Source: Asparagopsis taxiformis (lineage: Eukaryota > Rhodophyta > Florideophyceae > Bonnemaisoniales > Bonnemaisoniaceae). Taken from it: a stretch of 64,000 nt of DNA. Under the pieces are notes generated by a model. That model worked only from the letters and a program-made list of their open reading frames with translations, did no database searches and was not told the DNA's origin. Location of the stretch: positions 1 to 64,000 of the forward strand of contig JALQPE010000933.1 of assembly GCA_030407315.1 (NCBI GenBank), given 5' to 3'. Below, one piece after another: positions 29,186-41,700 of this stretch. Position 1 is the first letter of the stretch. Every line of letters begins with the position of its first letter. Made by a program: the position numbers and the translations under genes.

Positions 29186-31415
29186 CTGTTCCGCCTGCTG
29201 TTAATGAACTAGTTCGAACGACGACTGTCGCACTGGTAGGGCCGCATGGTGTCGGGAAAACCACCCTGGCGACTGCTTTGGTAGAAGATGTCGAGCTTTG
29301 TCATAGCTCCGCAGATGGTTTGGCTTGGATACAACTCGGTCCAGATATCAACGATAAGGAGCTTTCAGACCAGATTATTCATTGCGTAGAAACGATTATC
29401 GCTGGGGACTTTCGAAGCTCGGTTCGAAGTTGCAGCTCCCTTCAGTCTGTTGTTTCGGAAGCTTCTCGCTTGTTGCAATATGTATCTGCCCTCATTGTAA
29501 TTGATGATGTCTCAGGCCCCCGCGCACAGCATGCTCGCTCAGCATGCTTTTGATATAGTCATTTGAGCTCTAGGCTGCTCCAGCGTCACGTTTTATACGG
29601 CTCCAGTAGATGCTGATGAAGCCACTGGTGATTCTCTATCCCTGTATCATGTCACATGTGTTCCCAAGCTATTTGTTCAACCTCTGGATCCTAATAGCCA
29701 AGAGTCCCACCTTATCTTTCGGAGTTGGCTACGCCCCACCAAGTCAGACGGAAATCGGGAGAGTATGGGAACATTTGTTCGAGAACAGGCAGTTATCGTT
29801 GCAGCTTGCCACGGGATCCCTCTGGCTCTAGCGATGACTGCAGGCTTTCTGTCCAAGTTTCAAGGAACATGGGAAGCACTTGCGGGGGCCATAGAAGATT
29901 CACCATCTGGTGAAGAGACGATCGAAAGAATAATGCGTATTTTGCAATCGCGTGGAGGCAGCAGGTTCTTGTCTCAACTTCGTGCAATCGCAACTCTTCC
30001 GCATGGTGTTTGGGTATCTCTTTCCACGTTGGCTGACCTGCATCATTGGCACATATTAAACGGAGATGCAATTACGAAACTCAATAGCTCAATTTGCGAC
30101 TTTCAGTGGATCACACAACGGCTTCAGAGGGATGGCTTACTTGGAGTAGTTACGGAATTTAGCTTGGCGGTTTCTGCTAAAGAAGGTCGATGGAACAACA
30201 CCGAAGCGGAAAGTTTACAACTCATCTTGACTGCTATTTTAGATACAGCCAAGCTGAGAAAGTACGAGGGCCTTTAGGAAACTGCAATGCCTACTTTTCT
30301 TGTCTCTAGATGAAACAGCCAGGCGCCCATGGCTATGGCCAATCCCTGCCGTAAATTCCCGTATTCCGCCCTCATTCATAGTACCAATGTCCACCGACTC
30401 CCTCGATAGTAGTGCTCCAAGTGCGTACTTCAGCTGCCTTGCTGCGACCGCGTCCGGAAAAGCTGTCTGCGGCGACAGACTTGGGAATATCAACGTTTAC
30501 GACCCGTCTACCGCGAAAAAGATTGTTTAATGGACTGCATCAGAAACTGGAGGCAACCGCAACAGCAGGGGCGTAGGCGCGCTTGCCACAGCGCAAGATT
30601 ATGTTATCTCCGGCCATTTTGGGGGAATGGTATTCTTGAGGTCGATCCGATCTGGAGAGACAAAAGCTCTTCAGAACACTTGAGATCGAAGTGACAACAT
30701 TACGTCCATATCTGCTTTGGAAAATGGAACAGTGGCAGTGGGATCACAAAAGGGATGCCTGTATGTGTTGAGAAAAGTTCTGCAACAGGGATCTTCAGTT
30801 CTAAAGTTTGACTTGGAAGGCCATTGTGATGATGTGACGAGCTTGTACATTTTCCCGGATGGACGGCGTATTGCAAGCAGTAGTTATGATGGATATGCGG
30901 CGATCTTGCACTTGAGTTCGAATGGGTATCGACGAATTTCACTGAATGGACACAAACCGGATGTGGGACATAAGGAGAATTACATCACCAACTTTGCATC
31001 CATTTCGGCAGGAAAGCGGCTTTTGTCCGCATGTCGCGGAGGAGCAGTGAGTGCATGGGATGCAACGAACGGGGATTGCTTGTGGACACAGCGATGCGGA
31101 TTTGAATTCAGTCGAAGTTTGTCGTTACAGGCTTATGGAATAGAACATTTTGCATCGGAAATGACGGACAGTGTGGAGGGGATGAATATGTTGAAAATTG
31201 GATTCCCATACGTTGTGACAAGAGGAAAAGGACCGTGCGAGCTGCAGGTGATAGCAGCTGGAGGAGAAGGGGATACGCTGACGACAATTACGACTGAGCA
31301 GGCCATATCCACTTGGCTGGAGGTGTGGCAACCAGCGAGTCAGCGCATTTTCGTTGCCGTCTCGTATTCTGACGGGCATATTTCCTCGTTTCAGCTTGTA
31401 ACATCATTGAAGTGA
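29108..31415 (+). pseudogene. NB-ARC / WD40 (NLR-type) gene relic
   Basis: Order of parts: about 29108-29170 helical lead-in; P-loop G-P-H-G-V-G-K-T-T near 29242 (Walker A); L-I-V-I-D-D-V-S near 29490 (Walker B/kinase-2); after a frameshift, L-D-P-N-S-Q-E-S-H-L-I-F (RNBS-like) near 29690 and C-H-G-I-P-L-A-L near 29809 (the GxPLA motif); then helical sequence to about 30275; then, after another frameshift, about five WD40 blades (for example C-G-D-R-L-G-N-I-N-V-Y-D near 30470, G-H-C-D-D-V-T-S-L near 30820). Such NB-ARC plus WD40 proteins (APAF-1-like STAND ATPases) act as oligomerising sensors of cell death or defence. Lesions: a 13 bp duplication with frameshift near 29540, in-frame TGA near 29565, TAA at 30528, TGA at 30681. 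The gene is dead or needs heavy recoding. Confidence 0.65.
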
Positions 31416-32079
31416 TCGATAACTTAACTGAAGTGCTTGAAGTATTGCATACGTTTTAGGTTTAAATCTCTAGCAACTGAATCCGCTAAGCGCTCCGCAC
31501 TAGTCATCATCTAGCTTTTAACTTGCAAACTAATAAACTACAAAGGCTGCGGTTCGCCCGAACTATCTCCATGATGCACCTTCCTTCTGTACTGCTCACA
31601 TGAACCATCAATCTTGCTGTTCTTGCTGTGGATACATGGGGAGGGATGAGGATGGAGGAATAAGTGGTTGAGGTGCAAGAGAAGGCGTGGACGGTAACCG
31701 ACATGTATCTATCTATGAGATGAGATGCACCAACGCGGCAAGCAAATATGACAAAAAGAAACACGGTGCACATATAGTTTTTTTATAAAATAAATACAGA
31801 TAATGTTATCAAATATGAACTCTAGTATGGCCCGATTGTTTTGGAAACGACGAATACAGTTCAAGCGCAACTTTCAAGGCAGAAGCGAGCAAATTGTCAA
31901 CAGGCTGTCAGGATTGTATACGAGCTAGGCTACGACAGGCTGTAAGACAAACAATTTGGGCTGGGCAGTGATAAACTTGGAACTGTCTGCGCAATTCCAG
32001 CCAATCAGTCAATATGTTTATCTCATTGGCCACAATTCAATCAACTCCAGAGTAATCAATCAACATCGAAAAATTTGCA
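31416..32079. other. Right non-coding end of the TIR transposon
   Basis: AT-rich, without a credible ORF. Near the end it holds inverted copies of the left subterminal words (TTCAATCAACTCC, AATCAATCAACA). Confidence 0.5.
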
Positions 32080-32125
32080 GATTCTGGTTTCGAAAGTACG
32101 TTCTGTACAGACGAAAACCAGTGTT
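32080..32125. repeat. Right terminal inverted repeat
   Basis: Ends CCAGTGTT and is followed by TTGG. Pairs with 19180-19225. Confidence 0.9.
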
Positions 32126-32997
32126 TTGGTTGGAGTCTCGACGAACTGAGCAAGTCTTCCGACTGCAAACGCGATGTCAGGACGAGTTCCCACAGCTAGA
32201 TACATTAGGCTTCCAATGGCTTTGCGGTAGAGCGTGGAGTCAATTGCCTCTGTTTCGGTATCCCCAATCGAGATCTGAGCTTGCATTGGAGTTGTAACAG
32301 GGCTGGAGTTTTCCATTCCGAATCGTTCCAATACCTTTTCGGCGTATCGGGTTTGATTCAAGTGCAACAGCCCTCTGGAAGGGTCCCGTACAATTTCTAG
32401 TCCAAGGCACACTCGAGCTCTGCCACAGTCTTTCATCTCGAAGCGTTTGCAGAACTCTTCCTTTAGTTCGTCCAATAAGTCTCTGCTGCTAGAGGCCAGC
32501 AACAAATCATCCACGTAAAGTGCAATGATCATCATAGAATCCTTACTGTTCCTAACATAGAAGCATGGATCGTACGGGGAGCTCTGGAATGTGAGTTCAG
32601 ATATGAGAAACTCGTCAATTTTAGCGTGCCACTGCCTTGGAGCCTGTTTGAGGCCGTAAAGTGCTTTCTGAAGTTTACAGACATGGTTGGGATACGCTGG
32701 ACTCACAAATCCCTCAGGCTGCTCCATGTATATTTCTTGTTCGAGGTCACCATAGAGAAAGGCTGTCTTCACATCCATCTGATCGCAGAAAAGATCGTGA
32801 TGAACAGTCAGAGCGAAGAACATGCGTAGAGTACAGAACTTGACAACAGGTGCGTATGTTTCGGCATAGTCAATGCCATATTTCTGCTCGAATCCTCGCG
32901 TCGCGAGCCGAGCTTTATGCTTTATTGAGTGCTCTCCGTTGTCGTTGATGACATCTTTGCGTTTGAAGACCCATTTTGTAGAAAGAAGGTTGACAGC
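32126..32997 (-). pseudogene. pol: Copia A pol, reverse transcriptase part
   Basis: Continues from 52515 across the copia B insertion. It includes M-D-V-K-T-A-F-L-Y-G-D-L, L-K-Q-A-P-R-Q-W-H and the catalytic Y-V-D-D of copia reverse transcriptase, then L-Y-R-K-A-I-G-S-L-M-Y. It ends where the TIR transposon was inserted (32125). The sequence is very close to the corresponding part of element C (44827-45600). Confidence 0.85.
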
Positions 32998-33485
32998 TGT
33001 TGAAACGAATTGGTCGCTTTCCGAGCGTTTACTGAATCTGCGAGCTCACTACATAATTTGTATTCTCGCCGAGGTGCGCCGGCGGTGCTAAGGACAGCCT
33101 GTTCAAGGCTGCTCCAGACAGACTGTCACTGACAGTCTGTCCTAGCAAGCACCCGCTGCCAATCTGGTACACGTGGGCTTCTCTATCATATCATCCACAC
33201 GTGTACACTTATCATAACATTTTCCCTCTGCCATGATGGCAACCCATCTTGGCATTTCTAATTACGAATTGAAACTATGACAAACAAATTGAAACTTCAG
33301 ACGCTAATATCTCCATGAAGAAAGGTCGTAGAAGCTTCGGAGAAGTTGCTACCCGACTAATTCGGGCACGCTGAACACGATGAGATAGGTTTCAGAGCGC
33401 TCAGACCACTCCTTCATAGAGAAATCGAGGGTCAAAGTTTTCTCACGTAATTGAGCCCCTCAGGGCCAATTCCAGTGCTTCAACA
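32998..33485 (-). repeat. 3' LTR of copia B (488 bp)
   Basis: Minus strand TGTTGAAGC...TTTCAACA. The polypurine tract (plus CTCCCCCTCTTTG) adjoins at 33486. Confidence 0.92.
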
Positions 33486-33487
33486 CT

Positions 33488-36400
33488 CCCCCTCTTTGAC
33501 CTTCTCGATTAATGATTTGGTAGTTACCCCCATAAGTTCACGAAGCTTGACGAACTGAATCCTTTGCAGAGGCTTAGTGAGGACATCCGCTACCATATCA
33601 GATGTTGGACAGTAGTCGATATCGAACATTCCTTCGAGGAGGCAATCCCGGACAAAGTGATACCGAATGTCGATATGCTTTGTGCGGGTTCCAGAAGCAT
33701 CGTTCCTAGCCATTTTGATAGATCCTTGATTATCCACATTGATGAGGATAGGATCTGCAGGATTTGTACTGCTGCTGAAACCAACGATGTTTCTCAGCCA
33801 GATTGCCTCCTTCACTGCTGCACTGAGAGCCATGTATTCGGCTTCTGAGGAAGACTGGGCTACACAGCCTTGCTTACGAGACTTCCAGCTCACCGCTCCT
33901 CCAGCCATCTTGAAGACATAGCCACTGGTCGACTTCCGGTTGATAGTACAACCGCCCCAGTCCGAGTCGCTGTACCCGACTGGTGCAAGTGTTGCTGTAG
34001 CTTTATACATCACGCCAAAGTCCCGTGTACCAGCGATGTAGCGTAGGACACGTTTAACGGCTACCCAGAGAGCTTTTGTCGGGGCCTCAACGAACTGTGC
34101 AAGTCTCCCAACGGCAAATGCGATGTCAGGGCGAGTTCCCACCGCTAGGTACATCAAGCTGCCAATTGCTCTGCGATAGAGCGTAGAGTCGATGGGCTCA
34201 GTTTCTGTATCCGCGACGGAGATCTGAGCTTGCATTGGCGTAACAACCGGACTTGCATTTTCCATTCCAAACCGTTCCAATACCTTCTCAGCGTAGCGGG
34301 ACTGATTCAAGTGTAGCAGTCCTTTCGAGGTGTTGCGCGCAATCTCTAGTCCAAGACATACCCGAGCTCTACCACAATCCTTCATCTCGAAACGCTTGCT
34401 GAACTCTGCTTTCAGCTCATCCAACATATCTCTACTGCTTGAAGCAAGAAGAATATCGTCGACGTATAGTGCAATGATGATCATAGAGTCGTCACGATAC
34501 CTGACATAGAAACATGGATCGTACGGAGAGCTCTGGAAGTCGAGCTGTGAAATGAGAAAGTCATCGATCTTAGCATGCCACTGCCTCGGAGCTTGTTTGA
34601 GTCCGTATAGAGCCTTTTGCAGTTTGCAGACATGGTCTGGATGCTTCGAGTCGATGAATCCCTCCGGCTGCTCCATGAAGATGTCCTGCTCGAGATCTCC
34701 GTAGAGAAAGGCTGTTTTGACGTCCATTTGGTCGCAGTGCAAATCGTGGTGGACAGTGAGCGCAAAGAACATGCGAAGGGTACAGAACTGGACAACGGGG
34801 GCATAAGTCTCGGAGTAGTCGATGCCGTACTTCTGCTGGAATCCTCGAGTTACGAGTCGAGCTTTGTGTTTGATCGAGTGCTCACCAGTTTCACTCACAA
34901 CATCTTTGCGTTTGAAGACCCACTTCGAAGTGAGGAGGTTGAGAGCTTCACTGCGGGGACCAGAATCCAGGTGCTATTTGCTTCGAGGGAATCCATCTCG
35001 GACTGAATGGCCTCAATCCAGAGATCTTTTTCCTCCCCCTTGGTCACCTCAGTGAAGGTAAGAAGATGTTCCGGAGTGGTATCAGCAGTAGTGGAGACAA
35101 GGGCAGTTGTTTTCCACCACTCACCCGGAGGTTTACGAGATCGGGAAGATTTACGCGGAGCGTTAAGGAGAGACTCATCAGTAGATGCTGAGGGAGTTGG
35201 TGGAGGAGATTGAGGTTGTGGAGCGTTGGTGTCAGAGTCAGAGTCCGAATGGGATGAAGGAGGAGTATCCTGTTTGGTAGAGAGACCAGACTTGCTGTCT
35301 CCATCCCATGGCTCAGTATTGGACTCAGGAGCAGCATCAACGCTGTTGTAGTCTGTATCAGAAGATGGTAAACGCTTCTTCTGCAGCTCGTCGAACACTA
35401 CGTCTCGCGACACAACGACCTTTTCATTTGCTGTGTCCCATAGTTTGTAGGCTTTCTGGGAGCTTGCGTATCCAAGCATAATTGCTTCCTTTGCCCGCAA
35501 ATCAAGGGTCTGAAGAAGTTTATCAGGCGTTTTGTACCAGCATCTACTTCCGAACGTTCGCATATGAGCAATACTCGGTTTCCTACCATACCAGATCTCA
35601 TACGGAGTATTTCCTGTTGGCAGGGAGCGGCTGGTGACACGGTTACGAATGTAGGCAGCACAGGAGAGTGCTTCTGCCCAGAACTCGAATGGGGTGTTGC
35701 TGTGATGGAGCATGGCACGAATTTGATCTTTGAGGGTTCTGTTCATTCTCTCTGCCACACCATTCTGTTGCGGAGTGTATGCGCAGGTGGTCTGACGTTT
35801 GATTCCTTGGCTGTCGAGGAAGGAGGTAAAGTCGTTTGAGAAGAACTCTCCCCCTCCATCCGAGCGTAGTTGGCGGAGTTTACAACCAGTTTGCGTTTCA
35901 GCAATGCGCAGGAATCTCTGGAAGGAGTCGAAGCAATCGGACTTACGGTGGAGCGGGTATACCGTTAGCCATCGGGACTTGTCATCGATGAATGTCACAA
36001 AGTATCGAGCTCCCCTTTCGAGAGTACTTCCATCGGCCCTGCCAGATCTGTGTGAACCAACTGGAGTAGCTCAGATGCTCTCGTTTCAGAGAGCTTTGGA
36101 ATAGCTGCTCGGGGCATTTTGCCGGTTATGCATCCTTCACATGGGGCACCTGCATCTGATTTCTGAGATTTGATTCGGAGGCCCTTCACGGCAGATAGCT
36201 GTTCCATGCGTGAGATACCGGATTTGTTGACATGCCCGAGCCGCTCGTGCCAGAGCTGTAGCGAGGCCACACAGGCTGTTTGCTGCACATGATCTTTTGG
36301 GGCCTCTGACGAGAAGAGATCAATGGCATAGAGTCCCTTGCTTCTCCGTCCAGTGGCTATCGGTTTGTTGTTCTGAGTCAGGATGACTGTATTGTTATTG

Positions 36401-37188
36401 AACTGCACCGATATGCCTCGAGTAGTGAGGGTGCTGACGGAGATGAGAGAAAATACAAAAGAGGGAACGTGGAGGACGTCACGAAGTATGCACTGTTTTA
36501 TTTCCCCATATAGAGAGATCATTAAACGAACATCACCACGGCCGACTGCCATTGAGGTAGACTTATCTCCCAGAGTTACGGAGAACGGTGTTATTTCCTT
36601 ATAGGAAACAAACATGGAGCGATCGAAGGTCATGTGAGAGGTGGCAGCAGAGTCTATGTACCAAGTTGATGTATGAAGAGATCCAGGAGTAGTTGACATG
36701 AGGCAAACATACTCTTTCTCTTCATCATTATGGAAAGTAGACGCGGAAACAGAGTTTGATGGAGGATTGCCTTCTGAATCGGTGAGAGTAACCATGGCAG
36801 AAGGTTTAGACCGTGCAGGCCGAGAGCGGGATGGACGGCCATACTTTTGCCAACAATACGGTTCAGTGTGGTTGGTACGACCGCAATGAGTGCATTTCTT
36901 TCGGTTACTGCCGGGCTGTTTCCCAGACCTGGATAATAATGCAGCTGAGTCAGAAGAAGAGCTTCCAGGTTTCAAAATAGAAGCTCTACGTTCCTCCTGA
37001 AGAAGGAGACTTCGGACTTTGTCGAAGGTGAATGTAGGATCCTCATCACCTATAGCATCAAGAGCAGTAATGAGTGTCTGGAAGGAAGAAGGAAGGCCAT
37101 TGAGGACAGCCATAGCCATTTCCTTGTCGTCGATGATCACGCCCATAGAGCTGAGGACCGAGGCCATCTGTCGAACACGATTAATGTA
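33488..37188 (-). pseudogene. gag-pol: Copia B gag-pol, main part
   Basis: Reads from the end of gag (Y-I-N-R-V-R-Q-M at 37188) through the zinc knuckle (C-x2-C-x4-H-x4-C, about 36895), protease D-S-A-A-T-S-H (about 36645), the integrase HHCC block and DDE core (H-T-D-L, S-D-G-G-G-E, E-R-M-N-R), reverse transcriptase Y-V-D-D (about 34450) and RNase H to a stop at 33480-33490. Two single-base losses in homopolymers, near 36022 (4 C against 5 in D) and near 34957, shift the frame, giving three overlapping open segments. The N-terminal 126 codons lie at 50216-50592, beyond the element C insertion. Confidence 0.9.
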
Positions 37189-37663
37189 TGTGAGAATCAA
37201 AATGGTCGCTTACCAGTGTTTACTAAAAATTGCGAGCTCACCAGATTATTTCTACTACTGGCGAGATGCGCCAACGGTGAGTCGGACAGCCTGTTCTTGG
37301 TTTGTCCAGACAGTCTGTCGTTGCCATCACCACCTGCCAATCTGGTACACGTGTGATTTCTATCATGCCATCGCCACGTGTACATATATCATAACATTTT
37401 TCCCAGTGCCAGGACCTCAACTCGTCCTAGCATTTCTAATTACTAATTTGAATTATGACAAACAAATTAAAACTTCTGAGGCTAGTTACTCCGTAATGGA
37501 GTGTCGTAGGAGCCCCGGAGAAGTTGCTACCCGACTAATTCGGTGACGCTGAATACGATGAGATAGGTTTCGGAGCGCTCAGAGCACTCCTTCATAGAGA
37601 AATCGAGAGTCAAAGTTTTCTCACGGAATTAGGCCTTCGAGGCCTATTCGCAGTGATTCAACA
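37189..37663 (-). repeat. 3' LTR of copia C
   Basis: Same family as the LTRs of A. Polypurine tract follows at 37664. Carries paired CACGTG boxes in inverted orientation in U3. Confidence 0.93.
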
Positions 37664-37678
37664 CTCCCCCTCTTTGGC

Positions 37679-38294
37679 TTACTCGATTGATGACAGTGCT
37701 GACACACCCATAAGTTCTCGGAGCTTCATGAACTGAACGCGTTGCAGAGGCTTAGTCAGCAGGTCGGCTATCATTTCAGATGTTGGGCAGTAGTCAATTG
37801 CAAACATCTCCTTCAGTAGACAATCTCGGACGAAATGATATTGGATGTCGATATGTTTGGTTCGAGTTCCCGATGCGTCATTCTTGGCCATCTTGATTGA
37901 GCCTTGGTTATCGACATTGATGAGAATCGGATCTGCGGAGCTGTTCCCGCTGCCGAAACCAACTATATTGCTGAGCCAAATAGCCTCCTTTACAGCAGCA
38001 CTCAGGGCCATGTATTCAGCCTCGGAGGAAGACTGAGCTACACAGCTTTGCTTGCGAGACTTCCAGCTCACAGCTGCGCCAGCCATCATGAAGACGTAGC
38101 CGCTGGTAGATTTCCGATTTATTGTGCAGCCTCCCCAATCTGAGTCGCTAAATCCTACCGGTGATAGATCCTCTGAGGCCTTGTAAAGTACCCCAAAACC
38201 TTTAGTACCTGAAACATATCGTAGAACGCGCTTCACAGCTACCCAGAGAGATTTGGTTGGAGTCTCGACGAACTGAGCAAGTCTTCCGACTGCA
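37679..38294 (-). CDS. pol: Copia C pol, RNase H end
   Basis: Continues the frame of 48287-44827 across the D insertion. It includes R-V-L-R-Y-V-S-G-T, S-D-S-D-W-G-G, the S-E-A-E-Y-M-A-L block, D-N-Q-G-S-I and P-L-Q-R-V-Q-F. It is undamaged up to its stop at 37679, 16 bp from the LTR. Confidence 0.9.
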
Positions 38295-38299
38295 AACGC

Positions 38300-38787
38300 T
38301 GTTGATAAGGTTTGGTCGCTTACCGAGCGTTTACTGAATCTGCGAGCTCACTACATAATTTGTATTCTCGCCGAGGTGCGCCGGCGGTGCTAAGGACAGC
38401 CTGTTCAAGGCTGCTCCAGACAGACTGTCACTGACAGTCTGTCCTAGCAAGCACCCGCTGCCAATCTGGTACACGTGGGCTTCTCTATCATATCATCCAC
38501 ACGTGTACACTTATCATAACATTTTCCCTCTGCCATGATGGCAACCCATCCTGGCATTTCTAATTACTAATTGAAACTATGACAAACAAATTGAAACTTC
38601 AGAGGCCAGTTACTCCGTAATGGAGTGTCGTAGGAGCCCCGGAGAAGTTGCTACCCGACTAATTCGGGCACGCTGAATACGATGAGATAGGTTTCAGAGC
38701 GCTCAGACCACTCCTTCTAGGAGAAATCGAGGGTCAAAGTTTTCTCACGGAATTAGGCCTACCAGGCCCATTCTCAGTGAGTCAACA
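38300..38787 (-). repeat. 3' LTR of copia D
   Basis: Preceded on the minus strand by the polypurine tract (plus CTCCCCCTCTTTG, 38788-38800). Contains GACAGTCTGTC-type palindromes and two CACGTG-like boxes. Confidence 0.93.
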
Positions 38788-41700
38788 CTCCCCCTCTTTG
38801 ACCTGCTCGATGGATGAAATATCTGACACGCCGATCATCTATCTCCCGGAGCTTGATAAATTGAACTCGTTGCAGGGGCTTGGTTAACAGATCTGCCGCC
38901 ATATCTGATGTGGGACAGTAGTCAATGCCGAACAACGTCTTGAGTAAGCTGTCTCGGACGAAGTGATACCGAATGTCGATGTGTTTGGTACGAGTTCCTG
39001 AGGCATCGTTCCTAGCCATCTTGATGGAACCTTGGTTGTCGACATTGATTAGGATCGGATCCGCCGAGCTGCTTCCACAGCCAAACCCAACAATATTACT
39101 CAACCAAATAGCTTCCTTCACCGCAGCGCTGAGAGCCATATATTCAGCTTCGGAGGAGGATTGCGCTACACAACTCTGTTTGTGAGATTTCCAGCTCACC
39201 GCTGCTCCAGCCATCATGAACACGTATCCGCTGGTGGATTTCCGATTGATCGTACAACCACCCCAATCTGAGTCACTATATCCGACAGGTGACAGAGGCT
39301 TCGATGCCCTGTACAGCACACCAAGGCTTCGAGTACCAGAAATGTATCTTAGAACACGCTTGACAGCAACCCAGAGAGATTTGGTTGGAGTCTCCACGAA
39401 TTGGGCAAGTCTTCCAACAGCAAATGCGATGTCGGGGCGAGTTCCCACTGCGAGATACATCAAGCTTCCAATGGCTTTGCGGTATAATGTAGAGTCTATG
39501 GCCTCTGTTTCAGTATCACTGATGGAAATCTGAGCCTGCATAGGGGTTGCAGCAGGGCTTGAGTTCTCCATGCCGAATCGTTCCAATACCTTTTCAGCGT
39601 ACCGAGTTTGATTCAAATGAAGTAGTCCTCTAGGTGAGTCCCTTACGATTTCCAGCCCGAGGCACACTCTAGCTTTCCCACAATCTTTCATTTCGAAGCG
39701 TCTACTGAACTCAGCCTTCAGCTCGTTCAACATGTCTCTGCTGCTTGAAGCGATAAGGAGGTCATCAACGTAGAGGGCAATGACTATCATCGAATCTTTA
39801 CGGTACCTCACGTAGAAACATGGGTCGTACGGAGAACTCTGGAATTCTAGTTCTGAAATGAGAAACTCGTCGATCTTTGCGTGCCATTGCCTCGGAGCCT
39901 GTTTTAGTCCATACAAAGCTTTCTGCAGTTTGCAAACATGATTAGGATACTTCGTGTCGACAAAGCCCTCCGGTTGTTCCATGTATATGTCTTGTTCGAG
40001 GTCTCCGTAGAGGAAAGCTGTCTTGACGTCCATTTGATCGCAATGGAGGTCGTGATGGACAGTGAGAGCGAAGAACATGCGAATAGTGCAGAACTTGACA
40101 ACCGGTGCATATGTTTCAGCATAGTCAACACCGTACTTCTGCTGGAATCCCCGAGTTACCAGGCGAGCTTTATGTTTGACCGAGTGCTCACCAGTTTCAC
40201 TGACAACATCTTTGCGTTTGAACACCCATTTGGATGAAAGTAGGTTGACAGCTTCACTGCGAGGGACCAAAATCCAGGTGCGGTTTGTATAAAGGGAATT
40301 CATTTCAGACTGAATGGCACCGATCCAAAGGTCTTTCTCCTCCCCCTTGGTCACCTCAGTGAAGGTGAGGAGGTGTTCTGGAGTAGGATCGGGCGCGGTA
40401 GTGACGAGTGCAGTGGTTTTCCACCACTCACTCGGAGGTTTGCGGGTGCGAGACGATTTACGGGGAGCATTGAGTAACGAGGCATCTTGACTGTAGGATG
40501 GCGTTGGCGGAGGTGATTGAGGTGAAATATGGTCCGAATCTGAACCTGAATGGGAGGAAGAAGATTCATTTCTGGGAGTTCCTCCATAAGGTTTTTCCCT
40601 CATTGGGTCTTGTGAGGTATCTTCTAGACTGACATCAGCTCCAGTAATGTCTAGATGTGACGGTAGTTTCCTCGACCTCGTCTCCTCGAAAATGACATCG
40701 CGAGAGACAACTATTTTCTCATTCGTTAGATCCCACAGTTTATATGCCTTCTGTGATGTTGCATACCCTAGCATGATAGCCTGAACAGCACGAGAATCGA
40801 GCGCTTGGAGATGTGTGTTCGGGAGTTTGTACCAACAAATGCTTCCAAATGTTCGCAGGTGTGCAATGTTTGGCTTCCGCCCATACCATAGCTCATATGG
40901 AGTGGTTCCAGCGGGGAGAGCACGGCTGGTGAGACGATTGCGAATGTAGGCAGCACAAGAAAGTGCTTCCGCCCAGAACTCCAATGGAGTGGAATTGTGG
41001 AGAAGCATGGCCCGCATATGTTCCTTAAGGGTGCGATTCATGCGTTCCGCAACTCCGTTTTGTTGGGGAGTGTAGGCACAGGTAGTTTGACGTTGGATAC
41101 CCCTGTCTTCAAGGAAAGAGCTGAATTCGTTTGAGAAGTACTCTCCCCCTCCGTCTGAGCGTAGTTGACGAAGTTTGCATCCTGTTTGAGTTTCAGTGAG
41201 GCGCAGAAATCGTTGGAATGCATCGAAACAATCCGACTTACGGTGCAGCGGATACACAGTTAGGTAGCGAGACTTATCATCGATGAAGGTCACGAAGTAT
41301 CGAGCTCCCCCTTTCGAACGTATTTCCATTGGCCCTGCCAGATCTGTGTGGATCAGTTGGAGAAGCTCGGAGGCTCTTGTCTCGGAGAATTTTGGGATAG
41401 CAGCACGAGGCATTTTACCAGTAACACACCCTTCACATAGATTTTCAGGTGGGGACTGCTCAGGTTTGATTCGGAGTCCTTTGACCGCTGATGTCTTTGC
41501 CATACGAGAGATTCCGTTTTTGTGAACATGCCCAAGTCGCTCATGCCACAGCTGCAGTGACGCGATGCAAGCTAACTCGAAGGGCTGTTGTTTATTTCTG
41601 GAGGGCATGTAGAGGTCAATTGCATAGAGCCCGTGGCGTCTATGGCCAGTAGCTATTGATTCCCCGTTTTGGGTTAAGAGGACTGCATTGTTCGTGAACT

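Larger units (their letters stand above)
19180..32125. mobile_element. 12.9 kb TIR DNA transposon with cargo genes
   Basis: The ends are 46 bp inverted repeats starting AACACTGGTTTT with two mismatches (19180-19225 and 32080-32125). They are flanked by TTGG (19176-19179 and 32126-32129). Removing the element and one TTGG restores continuous copia sequence, as judged against 38245-38294. Subterminal TTGATTGAA words occur in opposite orientation at the two ends. Genes: DUF7869-like transposase (minus), ParB-methyltransferase (minus), a core-less transposase paralogue (plus), and an NB-ARC/WD40 relic (plus). I know of no described superfamily with this gene set. Confidence 0.85.
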
